A stretch of 7,056 nucleotides of DNA from Candidatus Hydrogenedentota bacterium (GCA_003552765.1 PUOI01000488.1:1-7056); one strand, 5' to 3'. Counted from the first letter of the stretch, positions 1 to 6,742 are shown. Numbers and translations: made by a program. Notes: generated from the sequence alone by a model not told the origin.

Positions 1-277
1 CCCATGGCGAATGGGATACCGTCGGCATTCGCCGGATTTGCGCGTCTGTGAGGCAACATTCTGCCACAAATGGGACAAGCACGGCTAACGCCATCGTCAG
101 TCGCGGCAAGAGGCGGGACGCATGTGCGTATTCGGCGCGAGAGCGTGAACCTAACCGTTCTCCGCCAGCACGCCATGAAATAGCGGGGGCCATTTTCGCG
201 TTTAGTAAGGAGCGAGCCATTGAATGATGGCGAATTCCAAGCAGTTCAAACCCAAACTCAAGACAAGGGGGTACATC
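1..277. other. Left-edge intergenic region, no gene recognised
   Basis: I see no convincing gene here. An 8-bp inverted repeat (GGCGAATG at 6-13, CATTCGCC at 26-33, 12-base loop) lies at the edge. It could be the 3' hairpin of a gene outside the window, but it has no T-run. One + frame is open from base 3 to a TGA at 225-227, and one - frame is open from an ATG at 94-92 to the left edge. Neither has family-like protein sequence or a good ribosome site. A perfect AAGGAG at 207-212 sits 11 bases before tandem ATGs at 224/227, an alternative upstream start for the following dehydrogenase gene. No convincing -35/-10 pair was found. Confidence 0.5.
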
Positions 278-1414
278 ATGCAGAGAGTGTTGGCGCCGGT
301 GTTGACGGCCGCGGTGGCGGTGTTGTTGACCCAGGCATGCGCGCAAAGCGAAACAGTAATCGAGGACAGCATCGGGACGGAGTACCACACGGTCCGGCTT
401 GTGGAAGTCATCGGGAATCTTGAGCATCCCTGGGCCGTGGCGTTCCTGCCGGACGAGTCCATGCTAGTGACGGAGCGGCCGGGCCGGTTGCTGCACGTCC
501 AGGACGGCGAACCCACCAACCTTTCCGGCGTCCCCGAGGTAGTGAGCATCGGTCAGGGCGGCATGCTGGATGTGGCGGTTCATCCCGACTACGAAGAGAA
601 TGGCTGGGTGTATCTCACCTACGCCGAGGGCAGTTCGGACGGCACGGCGACAACGTTGGCCCGGGGCCGCATCGACGGCGATACGTTCACGGATGTCGAA
701 GTTCTTTTTCAGCAAGACCGCCATTCGAGTCCGGGGCGGCATTATGGTTCCAGACTCGTCTTCATGGACGACGGCACGCTGCTGATGAGTATTGGCGATA
801 GGGGCGCCGACCCGCCAAGGGCGCAAGATCTCGGCGATCACGCAGGTAGTGTGTTGCGGCTCAACGACGATGGAAGTCCCGCCGAAGGCAACCCGTTCTT
901 GGACGTGGATTACATCCATGACGAGATCTACAGCTATGGCCATCGCAATATTCAGGGGCTCGATATCGACCGTCAGACCGGTCTCATCTGGAAGACCAAC
1001 CATGGCCCGCGCGGCGGCGACACGTTGAACGTGATAGAGCCCGGCAAGAACTACGGCTGGCCAATCGTCAGCCGGGGCCGCGATTACGGCACGGAGGAAC
1101 AATGGGGCCGCGGCCGCGAGCGGGACGGCATGGAGCAGCCCGTGTGGGAGTTCCTGCCCACGTTGGCGCCATCCGGGTTGGCGGTGGTTCGCGGAGACCA
1201 ATTCCCCGACTGGGAAGGCAACCTGCTTGCGGGCGGTTTGGCGTCGCAACAAATCCAACGCATCGTTGTCGAGGGGCGCACCGTGGTGCACATCGAGGCC
1301 TTGCTCCTGCAAGAGATCGGCCGCATCCGCGACGTCCGCGTGGGACCCGATGGGAATATCTACATTGTCACCGACCACAGCGACGGGGGGGTGTACCGGC
1401 TGGAGCCTGCCTAA
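278..1414 (+). CDS. Exported PQQ-dependent aldose sugar dehydrogenase (YliI / soluble glucose dehydrogenase family)
   Basis: This is a six-bladed beta-propeller quinoprotein that oxidises aldose sugars to lactones in the periplasm using PQQ and calcium. Family signatures run in the usual order (378-aa numbering): HPWAVAFLPD near 50, GQGGMLDVAVHPD near 93-105, HYGSRLVF with the probable catalytic-base His155, SIGDRG near 171, YSYGHRN ending at Asn224, HGPRGGDTLN from 242, GKNYGWP, APSGLA at 297-302 and RIRDVRVGPDG near the end. Length is normal for the family. The N terminus is a signal peptide with an ACA|QS type I cleavage site after residue 22. Cys21 lacks a good lipobox. I chose the ATG at 278 because AAGGGGG lies six bases upstream, much like the sites of the next two genes; an in-frame ATG at 224 would add 18 residues containing rare-looking AGG and ACA codons. 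No PQQ biosynthesis genes are in the window. The exact sugar is unknown. The family call is firm; the start is less so. Confidence 0.93.
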   Translation: MQRVLAPVLTAAVAVLLTQACAQSETVIEDSIGTEYHTVRLVEVIGNLEHPWAVAFLPDESMLVTERPGRLLHVQDGEPTNLSGVPEVVSIGQGGMLDVAVHPDYEENGWVYLTYAEGSSDGTATTLARGRIDGDTFTDVEVLFQQDRHSSPGRHYGSRLVFMDDGTLLMSIGDRGADPPRAQDLGDHAGSVLRLNDDGSPAEGNPFLDVDYIHDEIYSYGHRNIQGLDIDRQTGLIWKTNHGPRGGDTLNVIEPGKNYGWPIVSRGRDYGTEEQWGRGRERDGMEQPVWEFLPTLAPSGLAVVRGDQFPDWEGNLLAGGLASQQIQRIVVEGRTVVHIEALLLQEIGRIRDVRVGPDGNIYIVTDHSDGGVYRLEPA

Positions 1415-1446
1415 CGTAACGTGCAGCCGTTAGGCCCCGAAATCGC

Positions 1447-1474
1447 AAGAGGGACGCGAGCGTGCGTCCCTCTT
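1447..1474 (+). terminator. Rho-independent terminator of the sugar dehydrogenase gene
   Basis: A perfect 11-bp stem (AAGAGGGACGC at 1447-1457, GCGTCCCTCTT at 1464-1474) closes a 6-base GAGCGT loop and runs into TTTTCGTTT. It starts 32 bases after the dehydrogenase stop codon. It lies between two convergent genes, and the opposite strand also has a modest T content after the stem (TTGCGATTTCG), so it may also stop the racemase transcript coming the other way. Confidence 0.88.
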
Positions 1475-1493
1475 TTCGTTTCATGAACCCCGT

Positions 1494-2189
1494 TCACGCC
1501 TTCTCGAGCGCGTACGTCACAGCCCGCTCGGCGTGTATGGCGGTAGTATCGTAAACGGGGATATCGGTATCCGTCTGCTGCACCAAGAGGGCGATTTCCG
1601 TGCAGCCAAGAATGACCGCTTCCGCGCCCTCGGTCCGGAGGTATTCCATAATCTTGAGGAACCGTTGCTTCGATCCCTGCCGGATAACCCCCAGACAGAG
1701 TTCGGAGTAGATGACTTCATGGATAGCGGCTCGCGCCTCTTCATCTGGAACCACCACATCGATCCCGTGCGTTTCGAGCCTCTCCCGGTAAAAGGGTTGC
1801 TCCATCGTGAACCGGGTTCCCAAGAGACCCACCCGGCGGATCCCATCCCGCATAAGCGCCTCCGCCGTCGCATCGGCGATATGCAGTAGCGGGATGCCGA
1901 TAGCATCTTGTATTGCCGGGGCGACCTTATGCATCGTGTTGGTGCAGATGACAAGAAACTCCGCCCCCGCCCGTTCAATGGCTTGCGCGCCCTCGGCCAG
2001 CAGCTCCGCTGTGGCGTCCCAATCGCCCCGGTGCTGCAATGTCTCTATCTCCGAGAAGTCCACGCTGTACAACACGATCTTGGCGGAGTGAAGTCCCCCT
2101 AGCCTTTGCTTGACGCCTTCGTTCAAGGCGGCATAGTAACTCGCGGTTGATTCCCAGCTCATGCCGCCGAGCATCCCGATTACCTTCAT
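1494..2189 (-). CDS. ygeA: Aspartate/glutamate racemase-family amino-acid racemase (YgeA/RacD-like)
   Basis: This is a cytoplasmic, cofactor-independent racemase of the Asp/Glu/hydantoin racemase superfamily, which interconverts L- and D-amino acids by a two-cysteine, two-base mechanism. Both expected cysteines are present: Cys82 in ICTNTMHK and Cys196 in GCTEIALL (231-aa numbering). Other blocks closely match what I remember of E. coli YgeA: IGMLGGMSWEST at the N terminus, QRLGGLHSAKI, HIADATAEAL, GTRFTMEQPFYRERL and the C-terminal YDTTAIHAERAV. Length is normal. Two ATGs are adjacent at 2192 and 2189. I chose 2189 because GAGGGGG (2194-2200) is only one base from the first ATG but four from the second, and the protein then begins MKVIGMLGG as in the family. 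It lies about 55 bases downstream of the GIDE gene with no terminator seen between them, so co-transcription is likely. E. coli YgeA is broad-specificity, so the true substrate here is open. Confidence 0.93.
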   Translation of the reverse strand: MKVIGMLGGMSWESTASYYAALNEGVKQRLGGLHSAKIVLYSVDFSEIETLQHRGDWDATAELLAEGAQAIERAGAEFLVICTNTMHKVAPAIQDAIGIPLLHIADATAEALMRDGIRRVGLLGTRFTMEQPFYRERLETHGIDVVVPDEEARAAIHEVIYSELCLGVIRQGSKQRFLKIMEYLRTEGAEAVILGCTEIALLVQQTDTDIPVYDTTAIHAERAVTYALEKA

Positions 2190-2245
2190 CATTCCCCCTC
2201 GCGCCCGGTGAGCTTGCGCCAGATAACGGAAAGACCGGTACAGTG

Positions 2246-2971
2246 TCAGGTAAGCATCACCGCCGCCGCCACGATAAGCGCTACTATCGCGGCCACGCTT
2301 CCCGCGCCCATTAGCAAACCGTTGCGCTTCTGCTTGGCGATAAACCTGTCCAAGGGCGTGCCGGTCACCAGCGCCGCATGATCGCCCGCGCGAAGCATAA
2401 CGGCTCCATCGTCGCTGTACGCGATTTCACCCATGGCATACACCGGCGTTCCAGGCGCAATCCGCCACTCGTTGGTCTGCACGGTCCCGCCTCCGCCAAA
2501 CTGCAATCCGCCCAGATTCAGGTTCAGGCCCCCCACCGACGAACTGTCCGCCGCCGACTGCTGGATGCTGTGGATCTCCACTTCGTCCGGCCACGTCACA
2601 ACGGCCCCATCCTCATCGGCGATCGTGAAAGGCGTGTCGGATGCCCCGCTGTCCACGACGCGCGTTCGCGTCCGGCTGCGGCCCTTCGAGTCGCGCTGGC
2701 GGTAGCGTTCCTTGACCTCGTATTTCCAGTACACACACGGCCCTTGGCTGACCGGCGCTGTCAGCTCGCCGTGTTCGCCGGGCTGGGCCAAACCCGAAAA
2801 CCGGACCAGCCCACGCCTCTGTTGCGCCGCTTGCCCCGCGGTAACTTCCTGCGCCGCCTCAAAGGTTTGCACCCATCGCCACCGTTTCCAGGCGCCGTAC
2901 CCGAGAAAACCCGCCACGGCGAGCAGTATCACCCCGAGAATAAGCAGCCCAATCCACGCATCACCTTCCAT
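2246..2971 (-). CDS. Two-TM GIDE/BAM-domain membrane protein, no RING finger
   Basis: A 241-residue protein with a TM helix at about 6-27, a soluble region of about 190 residues and a second TM helix at about 218-240 that ends the protein. The middle resembles the GIDE (BAM, 'beside a membrane') domain of the mitochondrial E3 ligase MUL1/MULAN: LTAPVSQGPCVYWKYEVKE at 70-88, then PFTIADEDGAVVTWPDEVEI at 114-133 and EWRIAPGTPVYAMGEI at 168-183. A Gly/Ser/Asn-rich stretch at about 143-163 separates the last two. The RING domain that gives MUL1 ligase activity is absent, so the database label 'E3 ubiquitin ligase' would mislead. Basic clusters follow TM1 (KRWR) and precede TM2 (KQKR), which by the positive-inside rule puts the domain in the cytoplasm. 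Start: AAAGGGG lies 5 bases before the ATG at 2971. It is the likely first gene of a pair with the racemase. The function of bacterial GIDE proteins is unclear to me. Confidence 0.85.
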   Translation of the reverse strand: MEGDAWIGLLILGVILLAVAGFLGYGAWKRWRWVQTFEAAQEVTAGQAAQQRRGLVRFSGLAQPGEHGELTAPVSQGPCVYWKYEVKERYRQRDSKGRSRTRTRVVDSGASDTPFTIADEDGAVVTWPDEVEIHSIQQSAADSSSVGGLNLNLGGLQFGGGGTVQTNEWRIAPGTPVYAMGEIAYSDDGAVMLRAGDHAALVTGTPLDRFIAKQKRNGLLMGAGSVAAIVALIVAAAVMLT

Positions 2972-3055
2972 GACATCCCCTTTCTTAGACTTGACCCGAT
3001 TGCGGTATGGCTTACCTTACCACAACGGCGCCGCGAGGTCCCAGAACACCCTGTA

Positions 3056-3103
3056 GCCCCAGCCGCCAGATGCTGACACACGGCCGCATCCGGCGGCTGG
3101 GGC
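3056..3103 (-). other. Long 3' hairpin downstream of the dockerin/caspase-like gene
   Basis: A perfect 12-bp inverted repeat (GCCCCAGCCGCC at 3056-3067, GGCGGCTGGGGC at 3092-3103) is followed inwards by a 1x1 mismatch and a further 5-bp stem (GATGC at 3069-3073, GCATC at 3086-3090) around a 12-base loop. It begins 56 bases beyond the stop codon of the - strand gene ending at 3160. Neither strand has a T-run after the stem, so it is not a standard rho-independent terminator. It may be a 3'-end stabilising or rho-assisted structure. I assign it to the - strand by position only. Confidence 0.6.
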
Positions 3104-3159
3104 GTGGGCGAGCGCCTTTGGCGGGGACAAAACCGTCCTCAGGCCCGTTGCCGAAGCGC

Positions 3160-5463
3160 TCAGTATTCAGGCGGGAACTCGGGCTCCAAGGTGGACCATA
3201 TGAAGGTCATGCCGCCGTTGGACTGCCAAGTTCCGCCGGGGACGCTGTAGTCATCGGGGTCCATCATGGCTTCCCAAGGGGGAACCGTCCCCCCCGCGGT
3301 TTCCTCGTCATCGTTGGGGTTGACGATACCTCCCACGGACAGCATCATCCCAAGCGTTCCGTCTCCGCCGTTGTCGATGGCATACAGCGAGGCGCCGCCG
3401 ATGACCACCGGAGGAGTCATGGCCTGGAGCATGACAGGCAAGGGAGCCGTCAGCAACTGCTCTGGCGCCGGGAACCGTTCCATCTCGGGAGACAGAGGAG
3501 CCGCGCTGCCAATCGTGATGGACGAGTCCTCCTCCCAATATCCCGTGATGGGTACGGGCGGCAAGTGCCGGTCAATGTCGAGCTTAGTCTCCGCGGACGG
3601 CAGGCCGATGGCGAGCGCCGTGCCCAGTTCCTCGTACCGCGCCAGCAAGCGCCGGATTTCCGCGGATTCCTGAAGCGACTCCGCCACTTCCTCCAAGTCG
3701 AGATAGGTGTAAGGCTCGGTGTCAGGCTTGATGTGGAAGGGTTGCACCGGCATGCGGAACCGGAACTCGGCGAGGCCGTCCTCCATTTCGGCCGTGCCGG
3801 TGTATTCGGTCAGCATGACGATATTGCTCAGGATGCCGCCGGCGCTGAGCCAAACGGGCCCCTTCGAGCCCGGGCCGGAGCTAGGCAGTTCGCACGTGAT
3901 GACCCACTCGTCCCATTCCAGAATGTCGAGCATCTCGAAGTCCACCATCACGTGGGTATCCGCGGTGTTAAGATCCTCGGGCTCCTCGCCAAATAGGCCA
4001 TGGAGGTAGAGTTCGCCCGCGATGGGATCGATGCGGATGTTACGGATGGAAGGGGCGAGGATGGAGGGCCATTCGTCCTCCGCCTTTTGGAGGCGGAGCG
4101 TGGAGCCCTGATTGCGTTCGTCGGTTACGGCGCCGAGATCATGGCGATCCATTTCCCGTAGCGTGGCCGTGAAGTCGAAGGCCCGCACGGGCGCCGTGTC
4201 CCAGTCGGCCGTGGGCTCTTCGGCGCCAAGGACCCGGCTAAAGAAATGGGTCATCCGCGGAGCACCCTGCCAGTCGCCTATCGTGTCGTCCCACGCAAGG
4301 AATGCGCCGGCGCCCTTGCCAAGGAAGGCTTCGATGAACGTCTCGTTGAAGCTGTTACAGGCAAGGGTGAATACGACGGCCCTCGGCGCAAATTCGAAAT
4401 ATTCCTCTACAAATAGGGAGGTGATGGCCCAGCGCTTGTCGGTGACCACCTCGCCATCCTCTTCACCCACGGAAGAACTCATGGTTACCATCCGGTACGT
4501 TTCTACGTCGCTTTCGTGAAACTCCTCCATTTCCGCTTCCGTCGGGACAGCGTTGGTCTGAATAAAGCCAAACTCCTGGTCTTCAGGAGTCGCCTTGCCC
4601 CCGTGTCCGGCCATCACCAGAACTCCAAGGTCTTCCATTTCCATGTACTCGCGGATACTGGGATCTTCGGCCGTGGTGAGCGGTCCCATTTCGTACCCTA
4701 TCTCTTCCAGCCGCTCTTGAACTTCCTCCATGCCGTCCACGACGGCCCATTCCCCGTGAAACACATTGAGGACTTCCGCTTTTCGCGATTCCGGCCGTTC
4801 TGTCCCGAGCGTGTCCGGCTCGGGCGGTTCCAGGTCCGGGGGAGCATCGTTGTCCTTGGTGGGAGCGCGGACAGCGGTTTCCATGTGAAACGGCCCCGTC
4901 TGGCGTTTGCCGCCTTCCCCGGCGCCCTGGTTATCGCCCTCTCCGTCCGTCAGGAAGTTGTCCACGAAAAGGTGGGGCGTGCCGTCGGCGAAGAAGGCGT
5001 AGACGACTTCATCCGCCGACACACCCGGGTCCGAGAACGCCTCGTGCGCGTCCAACCACTGAACCATCTGCTGATTCTTTTCGTCCACTCCAAGCTCGCG
5101 GACGTCGAGGCTGCCGAAGTACTCCCCGGCCTCGTCGATCAGCGCCATCCGCTCGTCCGGGGGCGGGTCCATGTCCACGGGTTCGTCCCCGTTATCCGGC
5201 AGGTCGACGTCGAGCCCGAGCACGATGTTGATGACGATCTGAATGTCCTCAGCGTTCACATCGCCGCTGCCAGTGATATCCGCGTTCGCCTCGTCATAGG
5301 GCGCAATCGAGCGGCCCAGCACCACGTTAATCACCAATTGGATGTCCTGGGCGTCTACCTGGCCATCCTCGTTCACATCGCCCGGTATGCCGCCCCAAGC
5401 CCCCGCGGATAGGACCATCCCCAGCGCCCCCGCGCCAACACCCTTCCACCAGCGTCTCCACAT
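3160..5463 (-). CDS. Secreted dockerin / caspase-like (clan CD, C25/CHAT-like) protein with IPT/TIG-like segment
   Basis: A 767-residue exported protein with high acidic content. Order: a signal peptide (MWRRWWKG, a hydrophobic core, and probable cleavage near AWG|G at about 24); a dockerin type I module with two calcium loops at 29-40 (ligands D29, N31, D33, D37, D40) and 62-73 (D62, T64, S66, D68, N70, D73), each followed by a DIQ(L/I)VIN helix; a Pro/Asp-rich linker at about 194-228; and a caspase-fold-like region at about 228-410 with VLVMAGHGG (His287) and VVFTLACNSF (Cys369), then GAGAFLAWDDTIGD. After it come an IPT/TIG-like stretch (about 471-554, with GLFG, WDEWVITCELP and LSNIVMLTE) and an unassigned C-terminal part. 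The His/Cys pair implies cysteine peptidase activity, but this is inferred. The His-Cys spacing of 82 is longer than usual. Start: GAAGGAG lies 7 bases before the ATG at 5463; an upstream ATG at 5499 has a weaker GGAG. Single-gene transcript likely. Confidence 0.85.
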   Translation of the reverse strand: MWRRWWKGVGAGALGMVLSAGAWGGIPGDVNEDGQVDAQDIQLVINVVLGRSIAPYDEANADITGSGDVNAEDIQIVINIVLGLDVDLPDNGDEPVDMDPPPDERMALIDEAGEYFGSLDVRELGVDEKNQQMVQWLDAHEAFSDPGVSADEVVYAFFADGTPHLFVDNFLTDGEGDNQGAGEGGKRQTGPFHMETAVRAPTKDNDAPPDLEPPEPDTLGTERPESRKAEVLNVFHGEWAVVDGMEEVQERLEEIGYEMGPLTTAEDPSIREYMEMEDLGVLVMAGHGGKATPEDQEFGFIQTNAVPTEAEMEEFHESDVETYRMVTMSSSVGEEDGEVVTDKRWAITSLFVEEYFEFAPRAVVFTLACNSFNETFIEAFLGKGAGAFLAWDDTIGDWQGAPRMTHFFSRVLGAEEPTADWDTAPVRAFDFTATLREMDRHDLGAVTDERNQGSTLRLQKAEDEWPSILAPSIRNIRIDPIAGELYLHGLFGEEPEDLNTADTHVMVDFEMLDILEWDEWVITCELPSSGPGSKGPVWLSAGGILSNIVMLTEYTGTAEMEDGLAEFRFRMPVQPFHIKPDTEPYTYLDLEEVAESLQESAEIRRLLARYEELGTALAIGLPSAETKLDIDRHLPPVPITGYWEEDSSITIGSAAPLSPEMERFPAPEQLLTAPLPVMLQAMTPPVVIGGASLYAIDNGGDGTLGMMLSVGGIVNPNDDEETAGGTVPPWEAMMDPDDYSVPGGTWQSNGGMTFIWSTLEPEFPPEY

Positions 5464-5527
5464 GACGTTACTCCTTCGACGTTCAGTCACAGCGTTCATA
5501 ATGTACTCCAGTGCTGTTCAAATCCAG

Positions 5528-5573
5528 TGTATACAGTACAGAACGCATGAAAGCCAGTCATGTATTTCATGTG
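5528..5573. promoter_or_regulatory. Candidate operator repeats upstream of the dockerin/caspase-like gene
   Basis: Two inverted repeats lie in the leader of the - strand gene. CATGAAA at 5546-5552 and TTTCATG at 5565-5571 are perfect 7-base arms with a 12-base spacer, and one further wobble plus one C:G pair would extend the stem if transcribed. TGTATACA at 5528-5535 is an 8-base palindrome. This 50-base stretch is noticeably more AT-rich than its surroundings. No strong -35/-10 pair was found; a poor one (TTGAAC, 15 bases, TATGAA) would start transcription between the two candidate ATGs. Role is inferred from position and symmetry only. Confidence 0.3.
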
Positions 5574-5681
5574 CAAGGCAGGCGTAGAGCGATGGTGGGG
5601 GATATGGAAAAGTCCCGGACCGTTTTGGCCTCTATCTGAATCCGGGGGGCCGGCCCTGAACCGGCATGACATAAACGGAAA

Positions 5682-5714
5682 GAGGAGGGATCGCCGAGAC
5701 CGGCGTCCCTCCTC
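5682..5714 (-). terminator. Rho-independent terminator of the PIG-L deacetylase gene
   Basis: Arms GAGGAGGGA (5682-5690) and TCCCTCCTC (5706-5714) pair perfectly over 9 bp. After one bulged T at 5691 the stem continues for 5 bp (CGCCG at 5692-5696, CGGCG at 5701-5705) around an AGAC tetraloop. On the - strand the stem is followed by TTTCCGTTTATG, a T-rich tail. It lies 20 bases beyond the stop codon of the deacetylase gene, separating it from the dockerin gene downstream. Confidence 0.85.
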
Positions 5715-5734
5715 CAGGTTCACGTAAGAGCGGG

Positions 5735-6742
5735 CTATTCTTCCCACATGTCGTCGAACGGGAACAGCCGGCGCAGCTCGTCCTCGTCCGGCTGACGGCC
5801 ATGCTCGGCGATCTCGAACGCCTCAATGTGCTGAATGGCGTCCCCGGCTTCCTCGCCGTAGATCTCGATGATGCGATCCCTGTGCTGGTCTGCGTCCGCG
5901 GCGAAGCGATTCGAGAACCGTTCCCGGACATCGTCCCGTGCTTCTTCCCACTCGGCTTCCGTCTCGGGGATGTAGGGGGTACCCACGGCGCCGCCCTCGA
6001 CGAACTGCGATTCCATGACCGCGAGCGCGTCGAGTTTCGTGTCGATCACGGGGTCAATGTTCACCACGATGTCCGGCTGGAACGGGTAGGGCCGTTCAAA
6101 GCGATCCAAGCCGTAGAGGAACACAGGGTTTGTCTCGAGGTGCGGCACATCCGGGCAGAAGAAGGGCACCGTCACCATGAAGGCGGCGTCCCGCACCAGC
6201 AGCCCCGCGTTCCGGTGGTCCGGATGATAGTCGTTGGGCCGGTGCACAATGACGATATCCGCCATCCATTCGCGAATCAGCCGCACGACCTTTTGCCGGT
6301 TCTCCAGGGTCGGCATCAGTTCGCCGTCATGGATGTCCAGCACTTCGACCTCGTCGATACCCAGGATCTCGGCGCCCCGTTCCACCTCGGCGGTGCGCCG
6401 TTGCGCCAATGGGCCGCCCGCCATGCCCCAGTGGCCGATGTCGCCATTGGTGAGCGAGACAAACTTCACGTGATGGCCCTTGTCGGCCCAGCGCGCGCCC
6501 GCGCCGCCCGCGCGGATCTCCGCGTCATCGGGGTGGGCGCCAAACACAATGACGCGCAACCGGCCATCGTCCGGGACGTCCGCCGCTTGCGGTCTCCACT
6601 CGGGATCCGGAGCCGGTCCCGCCGTTGGTCCAGCCGCCGCGGGCATTGCGACCGCAACCGCGATGGCCAACCCCAGCAGCATCGCCACGCCACGTCGCAA
6701 GCCAGCGCCCGTCGAAACACAACTGCTTTTCGTCATACTCAT
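5735..6742 (-). CDS. Exported PIG-L/LmbE-family zinc-dependent N-deacetylase
   Basis: The PIG-L/LmbE family removes N-acetyl groups from GlcNAc-type sugars, including GlcNAc-PI, MshB and BshB substrates and glycans. This 335-residue protein has the metal signature AHPDDAE at 69-75 (zinc ligands His70 and Asp73, with Asp72 the expected catalytic base) and the second zinc motif YHPDH at 172-176 with His176. Between them are SLTNGDIGHWG and the RRTAEVERGAEILGI helix typical of the family. The N terminus is a signal peptide: basic LRRG, a hydrophobic core of about 18 residues and an AAAG-type cleavage near residue 37. This places the enzyme outside the cytoplasm, unlike MshB. The last 80 or so residues are charged and helical. 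The ATG at 6742 is preceded by GGGAGGT (6747-6753), the best ribosome site in the window. Its own promoter and terminator indicate a single-gene unit. The substrate cannot be read from the sequence. Confidence 0.93.
   Translation of the reverse strand: MSMTKSSCVSTGAGLRRGVAMLLGLAIAVAVAMPAAAGPTAGPAPDPEWRPQAADVPDDGRLRVIVFGAHPDDAEIRAGGAGARWADKGHHVKFVSLTNGDIGHWGMAGGPLAQRRTAEVERGAEILGIDEVEVLDIHDGELMPTLENRQKVVRLIREWMADIVIVHRPNDYHPDHRNAGLLVRDAAFMVTVPFFCPDVPHLETNPVFLYGLDRFERPYPFQPDIVVNIDPVIDTKLDALAVMESQFVEGGAVGTPYIPETEAEWEEARDDVRERFSNRFAADADQHRDRIIEIYGEEAGDAIQHIEAFEIAEHGRQPDEDELRRLFPFDDMWEE

Noticed and set aside
1..94. Possible - strand gene start (ATG at 94) reading off the left edge, beginning MALAVLVPF
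   Set aside because: Only 31 codons are visible, there is no ribosome site, and no family can be judged.
3..227. Open + frame from the left edge ending in TGA at 225-227, overlapping the ATG at 224 as ATGA
   Set aside because: The overlap looks like translational coupling, but the peptide is Arg/Ser/Ala-rich with no family signature, and the preferred dehydrogenase start is at 278.
329..343. Lipoprotein signal (cysteine in LTQAC) for the sugar dehydrogenase
   Set aside because: The -3 position is Thr and -2 is Gln, a poor lipobox. The ACA|QS type I site one residue later fits better.
464..1378. 304-codon antisense frame opposite the sugar dehydrogenase
   Set aside because: GC-rich antisense shadow. 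The + strand protein has complete family signatures; this one has none.
2378..3076. 232-codon + strand frame opposite the GIDE gene
   Set aside because: Arg/Pro/His-rich shadow with no family resemblance. The opposite strand has two TM helices and domain motifs.
3007..3996. 329-codon + strand frame opposite the dockerin gene
   Set aside because: Arg/Gly/His-rich composition typical of antisense shadows, no domain, and it crosses the 3' hairpin.
4516..5412. 298-codon + strand frame
   Set aside because: Antisense shadow of the dockerin/caspase-like coding region with no recognisable family or ribosome site.
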